Assembly: GCF_030160395.1 (NCBI RefSeq)
Contig: NZ_BSOG01000001.1
Coordinates: 462,117-526,116 of the forward strand
Reading direction: 5' to 3'
DNA: 64,000 nucleotides
Source: Chitinimonas prasina
GTDB lineage: Bacteria > Pseudomonadota > Gammaproteobacteria > Burkholderiales > Chitinimonadaceae
The position numbers were made by a program, and so were the translations under genes. Under the pieces are notes generated by a model. It was not told where the DNA came from and made no database searches. It saw nothing but the letters and a program-made list of their open reading frames with translations. Positions 6,430 through 14,833 of the stretch are shown here, one piece after another. How positions within the stretch are numbered: position 1 is the stretch's first letter; the number at the start of each line of letters is the position of its first letter.

Positions 6430-8211
6430 ATGGCCACATACCGCGCACCACTGCGTGACATGCAGTTTGTCCTGCATGAGCTGCTGAACGTCGAATCCAC
6501 CCTTACCGCCCTGCCCGGCTATCAGGATGCCAACCGCGACCTGATTGATTCGGTGCTGGAGGAGGCGGCCAAGTTTGCCCAAGAGGTGCTGTTCCCGCTC
6601 AACCGCAGTGGCGACGAGGAAGGCTGTACGCTGGTCGATGGCGAGGTCACCACGCCCAAGGGCTTCAAGGCCGCCTACGACCAGTTCCGCGAAGGTGGCT
6701 GGACCGGGCTGGACTGCGATCCCACCTATGGTGGCCAGGGCTTGCCCAAGACCTTGGGCTTCCCCATCTCTGAAATGAATGTCTCGGCCAATATGGCCTG
6801 GAGTATGTATCCAGGCCTCAGCCATGGCGCCTATGCGGCCATCCACGCCCACGGTAGCGATGAGCAGAAGGCGACCTATCTGCCGCCGCTGGTCGATGGC
6901 AGCTGGACCGGCACCATGTGCCTGACAGAACCCCATTGCGGCACCGACCTGGGGCTGATCAAGAGCCGGGCCGAGCCCTTGGGCGATGGCAGCTACCGTA
7001 TTAGCGGCACCAAGATCTTTATCTCCAGCGGCGAGCACGACCTCGCCGACAATATCGTCCATCTGGTGCTGGCCCGCCTGCCGGATGCCCCGCGCGACAT
7101 CAAGGGCATCTCGCTGTTCATTGTGCCCAAGTTCCTGCCAGCCAACGGTGGCGTAGGCGAGCGCAACCCGGTGAGCTGCGGCTCGCTGGAACACAAGATG
7201 GGCATCAAGGCCAATGCCACCTGCGTGATGAACTTCGATGGTGCCGTCGGCTACCTGATAGGCGAGCCCAACCGTGGCATGAGCTATATGTTCACCATGA
7301 TGAACGCCGCCCGTCTGGGCGTGGGCATGCAGGGCCTGGGCCTGAACGAGGTGTCGTACCAGTCTGCCCTGGCCTATGCCAAGGATCGCCTGCAGATGCG
7401 TGCCCTCACCGGGCCGGTGGCCCCCGAAAAACCGGCCGACCCCATCATCGTCCACCCCGATGTACGCCGCATGCTGCTGACCATGAAGGCCTATGCCGAA
7501 GCCGGCCGGGCATTTTCCAGCTGGCTGGCGGTGCTGCTGGATGTGGAAGACCGCGCCGAGGATACCGAGCAGCGCCAGGATGCGGCCGACCTGTTGGCCC
7601 TGCTGATCCCGGTGGCCAAGGCCTTCATGACCGACAATGGTTTTGAGACCACCAACCACGGCGTGCAGATTTTCGGCGGCCACGGTTTCATCCGCGAATG
7701 GGGCATGGAGCAGTTTGTCCGCGATGCACGCATCTCGCTGCTGTACGAGGGCACTAATGGCATACAGGCCATGGACCTGATCGGCCGCAAGGTGCTGATG
7801 GACCAAGGTGCCAAGCTGCGCAAGTTCACCAAGCTGGTACACCGTTTCTGCCAGGAGCAGGAAGGTCGTGCCGAGATGGCCGAGTTTGTGGCCCCACTGG
7901 CCGCGCTCAACAAGCAGTTGGGTGAGGTGACCATGAAGATAGGCATGGCAGCCATGCAGAACAAGGATGAAGCCGGCGCTGCCGCCAGCGACTACCTGCG
8001 CCTGCTGGGCCACTTGGTCTACGGCTGGTTCTGGGCCCGCATGGTGGCAGTCAGCCTGCCCAAGGCAGACGAGCCGTTCTACGCCGCCAAGATCAGTACT
8101 GCCCGCTTCTACTACGCCAAGCTGATGCCCGAAACCCACGCCCTGACCGCCAAGCTGGCCACGGGCGCCCAGCCCTTGATGAGCCTGGACCAGGATCACT
8201 TCGCCTTCTGA
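6430..8211 (+). CDS. Acyl-CoA dehydrogenase with C-terminal extension (FadE5-like)
   Basis: This 593-residue flavoenzyme belongs to the larger acyl-CoA dehydrogenases that carry an extra C-terminal domain. Visible features are the FAD-binding MCLTEPHCGTDLGLIKSRA segment, the GTKIFISSGEHD strand, and the YEGTNGIQAMDLIGRK motif that normally contains the catalytic glutamate. It should catalyse the first, alpha-beta dehydrogenation step of fatty-acid beta-oxidation. The ATG at 6430 is chosen because ttggaga lies six bases upstream; a TTG at 6418 would place that site inside the gene. It stands alone and is followed by a terminator hairpin. Confidence 0.9.
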   Translation: MATYRAPLRDMQFVLHELLNVESTLTALPGYQDANRDLIDSVLEEAAKFAQEVLFPLNRSGDEEGCTLVDGEVTTPKGFKAAYDQFREGGWTGLDCDPTYGGQGLPKTLGFPISEMNVSANMAWSMYPGLSHGAYAAIHAHGSDEQKATYLPPLVDGSWTGTMCLTEPHCGTDLGLIKSRAEPLGDGSYRISGTKIFISSGEHDLADNIVHLVLARLPDAPRDIKGISLFIVPKFLPANGGVGERNPVSCGSLEHKMGIKANATCVMNFDGAVGYLIGEPNRGMSYMFTMMNAARLGVGMQGLGLNEVSYQSALAYAKDRLQMRALTGPVAPEKPADPIIVHPDVRRMLLTMKAYAEAGRAFSSWLAVLLDVEDRAEDTEQRQDAADLLALLIPVAKAFMTDNGFETTNHGVQIFGGHGFIREWGMEQFVRDARISLLYEGTNGIQAMDLIGRKVLMDQGAKLRKFTKLVHRFCQEQEGRAEMAEFVAPLAALNKQLGEVTMKIGMAAMQNKDEAGAAASDYLRLLGHLVYGWFWARMVAVSLPKADEPFYAAKISTARFYYAKLMPETHALTAKLATGAQPLMSLDQDHFAF

Positions 8212-8233
8212 CGCCTCGCAATCTGACTTGGCG

Positions 8234-8259
8234 CCTCCCGTCCGCCTGCGGACGGGAGG
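8234..8259 (+). terminator. Probable terminator of the acyl-CoA dehydrogenase gene
   Basis: A perfect 11-bp stem (cctcccgtccg / cggacgggagg) with a 4-base loop begins 22 bp after the stop codon. The T-tract after it is weak, so intrinsic termination may be incomplete. Confidence 0.6.
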
Positions 8260-8480
8260 TGCTTGAGTGTACTGGCATCGGAAGCAGGCAGGACGTCACG
8301 TCTGATATACACTAGCCACAATGACACGCAGCCCTGAGGGGGCAAGGTCTTGTTTCTGCTCCCCCTGAGCGGACCAATACTCACGCTATAGATCGCATCG
8401 CCCATTCGGCACCCCGTTGCCGGATATCAAGCGCTTGTACTTAGCGCCGGTGAAAAGTCTTTTCGCCTTGGTGGCGCACC

Positions 8481-10208
8481 TCATGTAGCAAAGCCCTTGA
8501 TGATGCCGCCCAACCGCAATCCGGCCTCTTCCAGCCCCTGCATCGCCACCTGCATCGCCCGCATGCTGTTCAGGTTATCGTTATTGCCCTGCTTGATATG
8601 ATGCACGGTGGCGGCAATCTGCTGCACACCCGTTGCCTGCTGCATGGCCGTGACCGCAATCTGCTGTGCTGCCTGGGCATTGGCGGCGGCCGTGGTGGAC
8701 ATGCGCGCCAAGGCGTCGCCAGCCACGCCTGATTGCGCCACGCCGCTCTCTACCGCAGCGGCACTGTGTTCTGTCGCCACGGCCAGCGCGGTGATCAGTT
8801 GTTGTATTTCCAACAGGATGCCACGCACCTGCACCACTGCCTGCTTGGATTGCCCCGCCAGGTTTTTCATCTCGTGTGCCACCACGGCAAAGCCCTGGCC
8901 CTGCTCATCGGCATGGGCAGCCTCTATGCTGGCATTCACCGCCAGGATGGCAGACTGCTCGGATAGCGCATTGACCGCGTTGACGATATCGCTGACAGCC
9001 TGGCTCTTGTCGGTCAGCTGGCCTATGCGCTCGGCGACGACACCCATCCTCCCCTGTATGTCCTGCATGCCGCGCACCACTTCATTCACGGCAGCCTGCC
9101 CGCTGCGCGCCACCTCGGCCGCCATCAGGGCACTACTAGATACCTCGGCCATGCGCTGCGAAGTCAGCTCGGTGGTCTGCCGCAGTTCGGCAATGGTGGT
9201 GGCCAACTGGGTGGTCGCGGTCGCCGTCTCGTCCGCGGCGGTCGCCACCTGCGTGGTACCGCTAAGGACCGTGCCCACCACGCTGTCCATGGTCTGGGTA
9301 CCCTTGCGCATGTCCGCCACCATGCTCTGCAGATTGGTCACCATGTTACGGAAAGCCAGACCCAGCTCGTCCTGCTCGGATGCCAGAATGGGTATGGCGC
9401 GCAGATCACCCTGTGCTATCGATGCAGCAGCAGCCGCCTTAAGCCTGAGTGTGGCGGTCATCTGGAGAAAAGCCTGGTTCAGCACCCCCAGCTCATCGCT
9501 GCGGGCCGAACTCGCCAGGCGCGGCGCCAGATTGCCCAGTGAGATAAGCCGGGCCTCCTCGGCCAGCTCACCTAGCGGCACGGCGATATTGCGTGTCACC
9601 AGCGCAGCGACACCCAGCACCAGCAAGGTGACCAGGGGAATGCCGTAGGTCACCAGCTCCATGGCGAGCACCGCATTGCCCTGCATGGTCGCATCACGCT
9701 GCTTTAGCAGCGTACGCTCCTCGGCCTCCATCTCTGCAAGCAGGCGCCGCAGGGCATCCATATCACGCTTGCCCTGGTCGGTCAGTACCAGCGCCATGGC
9801 GGCTTGCTGGCCCGCCTCGCGGCGCAGGTCTATGGTCTGCCTCAGTTCAGCCAGCTTGTTCGCTGTGGCCTGGCGTACCTGCCGCAGGCGCTGCTGCTGA
9901 GAGGGATTGTCGCGGGTGGCCTGCTGCAGTGCCTGCAAGGTGTTATCCAGCTTGCGCACAGCCAACACATAGGGCTCCAGATAACGTTCCTGGCCTGTCA
10001 GTAGATAACCGCGCTGCCCGGTTTCGGCATCTCTCAGCAACGATGCAACGCTGTCCAGTTGCGCCAGCACTGCATAGGTATGGTCCTTCCAGTTCGCGGC
10101 ACCCAGCAACCCATCCAGGCTACGGTGCGCAGTCAGTCCTATCACCACCAGTGCCAGCAAGGCCAACAGGTAGCCCAGGGCAATCTTCCAGCCCACAGTC
10201 CATCGCAT
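8481..10208 (-). CDS. Methyl-accepting chemotaxis protein with CHASE3-like sensor
   Basis: This 575-residue receptor starts at an ATG with the strong site ggggaggagagg. It has an N-terminal membrane helix (residues 8-27), a periplasmic region with the DAETGQRGYLLTGQERYL motif typical of CHASE3, a second membrane helix near 185-205, HAMP, and a signalling domain. The hairpin tip reads NALSEQSAILAVNASIEAAHADEQGQGFAVVAHEMKNLA when pieced together; SEQSAILAVNASIEAA is of the kind seen in Wsp/ACF-type receptors rather than flagellar ones. His-Ala-Asp replaces the usual Arg/Lys-Ala-Gly. Divergent from the che operon, it probably feeds the same CheA. Confidence 0.9.
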   Translation of the reverse strand: MRWTVGWKIALGYLLALLALVVIGLTAHRSLDGLLGAANWKDHTYAVLAQLDSVASLLRDAETGQRGYLLTGQERYLEPYVLAVRKLDNTLQALQQATRDNPSQQQRLRQVRQATANKLAELRQTIDLRREAGQQAAMALVLTDQGKRDMDALRRLLAEMEAEERTLLKQRDATMQGNAVLAMELVTYGIPLVTLLVLGVAALVTRNIAVPLGELAEEARLISLGNLAPRLASSARSDELGVLNQAFLQMTATLRLKAAAAASIAQGDLRAIPILASEQDELGLAFRNMVTNLQSMVADMRKGTQTMDSVVGTVLSGTTQVATAADETATATTQLATTIAELRQTTELTSQRMAEVSSSALMAAEVARSGQAAVNEVVRGMQDIQGRMGVVAERIGQLTDKSQAVSDIVNAVNALSEQSAILAVNASIEAAHADEQGQGFAVVAHEMKNLAGQSKQAVVQVRGILLEIQQLITALAVATEHSAAAVESGVAQSGVAGDALARMSTTAAANAQAAQQIAVTAMQQATGVQQIAATVHHIKQGNNDNLNSMRAMQVAMQGLEEAGLRLGGIIKGFAT

Positions 10209-10483
10209 ATCCGCCTCTCCTCCCCTTGTTGGGACAGCATTGGTTCAGGCTGCACGGACATGTGCGCCATCAACCTATCAAACTTGGCCGGAGAGTCGGA
10301 TAAACCGACATATCTACTTAGCGCACCCGGCAGTCATGTCCTAATCTAGAACGAAATAGGAAAAAAGGCGCGCAAGCCGGAATGCACACGGCGCACAAGA
10401 CGTAGCCAAGCCCATTGCCTGGTTGGAGCCACTGAGCTGGGTATTGCGAGCAGCTCTTGGTATTCAGAGCGAGAGAGGAATGT
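10209..10483. promoter_or_regulatory. Divergent promoter region of the chemosensory cluster
   Basis: These 275 bp separate the receptor gene (minus) from the first cheW (plus) and must contain both promoters. AT-rich stretches occur at about 10345-10375 and around 10300-10320. No hexamer pair convincing enough to name was found. Confidence 0.4.
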
Positions 10484-10948
10484 GTGGGATCAATCCATAC
10501 CGTGCTGCCGTTTAATTTAAACGGCCATTGCTTTGCCTTGCCAGCCCAGCAGGTGATACGCGTTCTGCAGGCATTGGCGGTATTGCCATTGCCTGCCGCC
10601 CCCGCCGTCATCAGCGGTATCTGCCAGGTACACGGCAAAATCATTCCCGTCATGAATATGCGCGCCCGCCTGGGCTGGCCACCCGCCCCTCCCCAGCCCT
10701 GGGCGCACTGGATCTGGCTGCGCGGCAGCCAGCGGGAACTGCTGTTGCCGGTTGACCGCACCGACCCTGTTTGCCAGTTAAGCAGCGAGCTGCACCCGGT
10801 CTCGGCCTTGCAAGGCAGCGATGCCACGATACGTGGGGTATTGGCCGATGGACAGGGGCTCTATCTGCTGCAGGATGTCGATACCTTTCTCTCCCAGGCA
10901 GACGAACAACAGCTCGGCAGCGCGCTAGCCGCCCATGCACACCACTGA
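10484..10948 (+). CDS. cheW: CheW-like coupling protein (WspB-like)
   Basis: This 154-residue protein consists of one CheW domain: LPFNLNGHCFALPAQQVIRVLQA, then PLPAAPAVISGICQVHGKIIPVMNMRARLG. Such proteins couple receptors to the CheA kinase at the inner face of the membrane. I place the start at the GTG at 10484 because gagagagga lies a few bases upstream; a TTG at 10457 would add nine unrelated residues. It is first in a run of six closely spaced chemosensory genes and overlaps the next gene by 14 bp. By order and size it corresponds to WspB. Confidence 0.85.
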   Translation: MGSIHTVLPFNLNGHCFALPAQQVIRVLQALAVLPLPAAPAVISGICQVHGKIIPVMNMRARLGWPPAPPQPWAHWIWLRGSQRELLLPVDRTDPVCQLSSELHPVSALQGSDATIRGVLADGQGLYLLQDVDTFLSQADEQQLGSALAAHAHH

Positions 10949-12308
10949 CCGACCCATCGTGCCAGAAAACCAGGACGCCACCACGGCGCTTGCCCAGCGC
11001 ATCGCCAAAGAACTGGGGCTGGATTTCTTTGACAGTCGCCAGACCAGGCTGCGTAGCGCCCTGCGGCAAGCCAGGCTGACTTCGGCCGATACCGGTACCC
11101 TGTCGCTGACAACCCTGCTACCCCACCTGGTGGTAGGCGAAACCTACTTTCGGCGCGACCCAGAGACCTGGCAAGCCTTGCAGCAGGACGTACTGCATCC
11201 CCTGCTGCAAAGCCGCATCCAGGCGAGCGATCGCAGCCTGCGTGTCTGGAGTGCTGCCTGCTGTACTGGCGAAGAAGCCTATACCCTGCTGTTCTGTCTG
11301 GCTGACCTGCTGGGGCCTGCGTTGGCTGACTGGCAACTGACGCTGCTAGCAACCGACATCAATCCCGCCTTTATCGCCCATGCAAAGGCCGGCTGGTATG
11401 GTGACTACGCGTTCAGGCAAAGCACACCAGCCTGGCGTGAGCGCTACTTTACCCGCGAGGGAAAAGGCTGGCGCGTAGCGCCGCCCTGGCGCAGCCACAT
11501 ACGCTTTGCCGTGCATAACCTGGCTCTGCACGATTACAGTGTGGCTGGCCCATCAGCACAGGGCTACGACCTGATACTGTGCCGCAATGTGCTGATGTAC
11601 CTCACCCCAATGGCCACCAACCTGGCACTGCAACGGCTGCAGGCACAGCTTGCTCCTAAGGGCTTGCTGCTGCTGGCGGCAGCCGAGGCAGGCCTGGCGC
11701 AGGCCGCCGGATTTGGTGGCCGTATGCTGGGGCTGGGCTATGGCATATCACATGATTCCGGGGCTAACCCACCCGCCCTTCGCACTACTAAAGCAACAAC
11801 AGCACCGCTGCCGCCACATCGCTCCCCACCGCGCGCCCGTAAACCGCAAAGCAATCCGCAGGTTGAGCCTACGGTGCGTACAGTAGCAGCAGCCCCCCCA
11901 CCGCTCGCCACCTATGAAGACTACCTGTCCCAGGCACAGGCGCAGGCCGACCGTGGCGAGCTGGGTGCAGCCGGGGCAAGTTGCCAGCAAGCCATACAGT
12001 TGGCCCCATTGCGGCTGGAGGCATACTGGTTGCTGTCGCTCACGCTGGAAGCCGCCAGCCGGCCCGAGGCTACCCTGGCTGTGCTCGACAAGCTGGCCTA
12101 CCTGGCACCCGATCTGGCCATGGCACCCTACCTGGCCAGCCAGCTGTATCTGCGGCTGGGGCAAACCGAGCAGGCCGAGCGGCAGCGCCAGCATTGCCTG
12201 CACCTGCTGGCAGGACAGGATGAGCAGTCCCTGGTAACGCTGGGCGATGGCATGAGCGTGGCGCAACTACGGCAGCTATGCCTGGGCTTGGGAGCATTCC
12301 CTTCATGA
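10935..12308 (+). CDS. cheR: CheR methyltransferase with TPR tail (WspC-like)
   Basis: This 457-residue protein methylates receptor glutamates with S-adenosylmethionine. The CheR core occupies about residues 1-265: VVGETYFRRDPETW, WSAACCTGEEAYTL (SAM-binding motif I) and LILCRNVLMYL. A proline-rich linker (about 280-330) leads to TPR-like helices (about 330-430) that begin YEDYLSQAQAQADRGELGAA. CheR-TPR fusions are characteristic of WspC and related alternative pathways. It overlaps cheW upstream by 14 bp and the following cheW by 4 bp (ATGA), showing translational coupling. Confidence 0.9.
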   Translation: MHTTDRPIVPENQDATTALAQRIAKELGLDFFDSRQTRLRSALRQARLTSADTGTLSLTTLLPHLVVGETYFRRDPETWQALQQDVLHPLLQSRIQASDRSLRVWSAACCTGEEAYTLLFCLADLLGPALADWQLTLLATDINPAFIAHAKAGWYGDYAFRQSTPAWRERYFTREGKGWRVAPPWRSHIRFAVHNLALHDYSVAGPSAQGYDLILCRNVLMYLTPMATNLALQRLQAQLAPKGLLLLAAAEAGLAQAAGFGGRMLGLGYGISHDSGANPPALRTTKATTAPLPPHRSPPRARKPQSNPQVEPTVRTVAAAPPPLATYEDYLSQAQAQADRGELGAAGASCQQAIQLAPLRLEAYWLLSLTLEAASRPEATLAVLDKLAYLAPDLAMAPYLASQLYLRLGQTEQAERQRQHCLHLLAGQDEQSLVTLGDGMSVAQLRQLCLGLGAFPS

Positions 12309-12904
12309 ACATGATGGCTAGTGATCATTGGTCCGCGCTGCACCGGCAACTTGATGCCCTGGCCGAGCAGCTGCAGCGTAGCGATACCCAAACGCCAGAA
12401 CAGCAGGCTGATGCCCTAGCCGCACGCAGCCTGCAGTGGGCGCAGTCGCCGGGGGCTGCATGTGATGCGACGCAGGAGGTGCTGGCCTTCACCCTGGGTG
12501 ATGAAATCTATGCGCTTGCACTGCCCCATATCGATGCCGTCATCCCGCTCAAGCAATTGACCCCCCTGCCGGGCACGCCTCCCTTTGTACGCGGCATCGT
12601 CAATGCCCGTGGTCGCGTGGTGTCAGTGCTGGATCTGCGGGTGCTGTTTGCCTTACCGCCACGAGGCCTGGCAGACCGTAACCATCTGGTGATCCTGCGC
12701 AATACGGCAATGGAATTCGGACTGCTGGCCGACCGCATCCTCGGCGTACAGATGCTAGCGCCCAATACGTTACAGACAGAACAGGCCGGCCTAAGCGGCC
12801 TGCGCCGCAACCTGCTGCAAGGGATCAGCCCGCAGCAATGGCAAGTACTGGACGGCGACCGCTTACTGAACGAACCCAGCCTGGTGGTGGATGACTATGA
12901 CTGA
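12305..12904 (+). CDS. cheW: CheW-domain coupling protein with N-terminal extension (WspD-like)
   Basis: This 199-residue protein has a helical N-terminal region of about 60 residues followed by a CheW domain (VLAFTLGDEIYALALPHIDAV...PLPGTPPFVRGIVNARGRVVSVLDLR). The start at 12305 is chosen because it forms an ATGA overlap with the stop of cheR and has ggga upstream. A second CheW with an N-terminal extension after a CheR-TPR gene matches WspD in the classical wsp order. It should link a receptor class to the CheA hybrid kinase. Confidence 0.88.
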   Translation: MNMMASDHWSALHRQLDALAEQLQRSDTQTPEQQADALAARSLQWAQSPGAACDATQEVLAFTLGDEIYALALPHIDAVIPLKQLTPLPGTPPFVRGIVNARGRVVSVLDLRVLFALPPRGLADRNHLVILRNTAMEFGLLADRILGVQMLAPNTLQTEQAGLSGLRRNLLQGISPQQWQVLDGDRLLNEPSLVVDDYD

Positions 12905-13054
12905 CTATCGGGATGCGTTGAAGCTGTACTGCGTTCATTCCTCAGCTGGCCTTGCGCTTCACCGCTGCATCGCTATCGCCCCCCTTCCAATATCGCACTT
13001 CAACCCGCTGTTGGCCGCACGTGTTAGCTCGCGAACAGGCCCCAAGGAGCCGCC

Positions 13055-14821
13055 ATGTGGTTATTGAACCTGCGTACCCGAAGCAAGCTGACGCTGGCCT
13101 TCGCCCTGATTGTGCTGGGTGCGGGGGGCCTGCTCTTCCTGGCCCAAACCAGTCTGCAGACCATACGCAGCAATAACCAGTCCATCGTCGAGCTCAATCA
13201 AGATCTGATGGGCTTCAAGGAGATTCGATTCAACGTCCACGATATGCGCTCTGAGATACTGAACACCCTACTTACCCGTGATGCCACGCACGCAGAGGAA
13301 TTAGGCAGCAAATTCAAGGCCATCGCCTTGCAGGATGCCGCCACGTTGGAGCAACTGCGCCACCATGCCATGGGCGACGCAGAGATGGCGCGGCTGGTCA
13401 GTGCCGTGACGCACATCTGGCAAGAATTCACCGCCGCCCGCGATCAACAAATCGTGCCCTTGCTGGCAGCAGCTAAGTTCGATGAAGCTCGGCAGATCGC
13501 CACAGGCGAGCAACGCGCCAGGGTGCTGCGCTTGCACGACCTGGCAGGGCAGCTGGATCAACTGGTCGCACTGCGCATACGCCAGCTTGAGCAAGCCAAT
13601 GATCACCTCATCAGTCAACAGCTGGAGCGGGTGATCTGGCTGGGCGGCGGGCTGATCCTGCTGGTTATTGCGCTGACCCTGACGCTGAGCCAGAGCATAG
13701 CGCGGCCCCTGCAGGTGCTGACCAGCTATGCCCGCCGCATCAGCGTGGGCGATATCCCGCACGAAATGCATTACACAGATCGCAGCGATGAAGTTGGCGA
13801 TCTGAGCCAAGCCTTTGCCGATATGGGCCAGTATCTCAAGTCGCTGACGCTGCAGGCAGAACGCCTGGCGCAAGGCGACCTCAGTACCGCACTGGCACCT
13901 AAGTCTGAACATGATCTGCTGGGGCGCTCCTTCGTCCGCATGGTGGACAGCCTGAGCCGCTTGACCGAGGAAATGCGTGAAGGCATCGTCGTCATCGCCA
14001 GCGCCAGCGAAGAGATACTGACCACAGCTGGCCAAGTCGCCGGAGGTGCGCAGGAAAGTGCTACCTCCATCACCGAGATCGCAACCACCATAGAAGAGGT
14101 CAAGCAGACCGCCCACCTTGCCCATCGCCGAGCCTCGGAGGTCAATCAGGCTGCCGAGCACAATCGCCGGATTGCCCAGGCCGGCCGCGAGGCTGTGGCA
14201 CAGACCCTTAGCAGCATAGGTCAGGTCCGCGACCAGATGCACGCCATGTCCGAGGGTATCTTGCGCCTGGGTGAACAAAGCCAGGCTATCAGTGAGATCG
14301 TCGCCAGCGTCAACGAGTTAGCCGAGCAGTCCAACCTGTTGGGCGTTAATGCCTCGATCGAGGCCGGCAAGGCCGGTGACGCCGGCAAGGGCTTTGCCGT
14401 GGTGGCACTGGAGGTCAAGGCCCTGGCCGAACAATCGAAACAGGCCACGGCACAGGTGCGCACCATATTGGGAGACATACAACGGGCCATGACGCGTACA
14501 GCCATGGCCGCAGAACAAGGTAGCAAGGCTGTAGACCAGGGCTTCGAACGCACCCGAGTTAGCGATGAGGCCATGCGCAATCTGGCCGAGAGCATAGAGC
14601 AGTCCAGCGACATGGCGCAGCAGATAGCCAGCGCCAGCCAGCAACAACTTGCCGGTATGGAGCAGGTGGTGGCTGCCGTGGTCAACCTGCGCCAAGCCAG
14701 CCAGGACAATGCCGCAGGCGCCAGGCAAGTGGATCAGTCAGCCCGCGATCTGCACGGACTGGGCGGTCGTCTCAAGCTGCTGGCAGGCCAGTTCAAACTG
14801 CCAGCCCGGCAAACCAGCTAA
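13055..14821 (+). CDS. Methyl-accepting chemotaxis protein of the Wsp-like operon
   Basis: This 588-residue receptor starts at an ATG after aaggagcc. The N-terminal membrane helix (about 11-32) is followed by a four-helix-bundle periplasmic region, a second membrane helix (about 192-212), HAMP with a second HAMP-like repeat, and a signalling domain. The tip reads VNELAEQSNLLGVNASIEAGKAG, close to WspA-type receptors and different from the canonical tip of the receptor at 26683-28299. It sits between the second cheW and cheA, whereas in classical wsp loci the receptor gene comes first. It probably senses surface contact or envelope state, by analogy only. Confidence 0.9.
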   Translation: MWLLNLRTRSKLTLAFALIVLGAGGLLFLAQTSLQTIRSNNQSIVELNQDLMGFKEIRFNVHDMRSEILNTLLTRDATHAEELGSKFKAIALQDAATLEQLRHHAMGDAEMARLVSAVTHIWQEFTAARDQQIVPLLAAAKFDEARQIATGEQRARVLRLHDLAGQLDQLVALRIRQLEQANDHLISQQLERVIWLGGGLILLVIALTLTLSQSIARPLQVLTSYARRISVGDIPHEMHYTDRSDEVGDLSQAFADMGQYLKSLTLQAERLAQGDLSTALAPKSEHDLLGRSFVRMVDSLSRLTEEMREGIVVIASASEEILTTAGQVAGGAQESATSITEIATTIEEVKQTAHLAHRRASEVNQAAEHNRRIAQAGREAVAQTLSSIGQVRDQMHAMSEGILRLGEQSQAISEIVASVNELAEQSNLLGVNASIEAGKAGDAGKGFAVVALEVKALAEQSKQATAQVRTILGDIQRAMTRTAMAAEQGSKAVDQGFERTRVSDEAMRNLAESIEQSSDMAQQIASASQQQLAGMEQVVAAVVNLRQASQDNAAGARQVDQSARDLHGLGGRLKLLAGQFKLPARQTS

Positions 14822-14833
14822 GCCCTTGAACGC

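Noticed and set aside
6394-8199. Open frame of about 600 codons antisense to the acyl-CoA dehydrogenase gene
   Set aside because: The translation is low-complexity (rich in Gly, Gln, His and Ala) and mirrors the codon bias of the real gene on the other strand.
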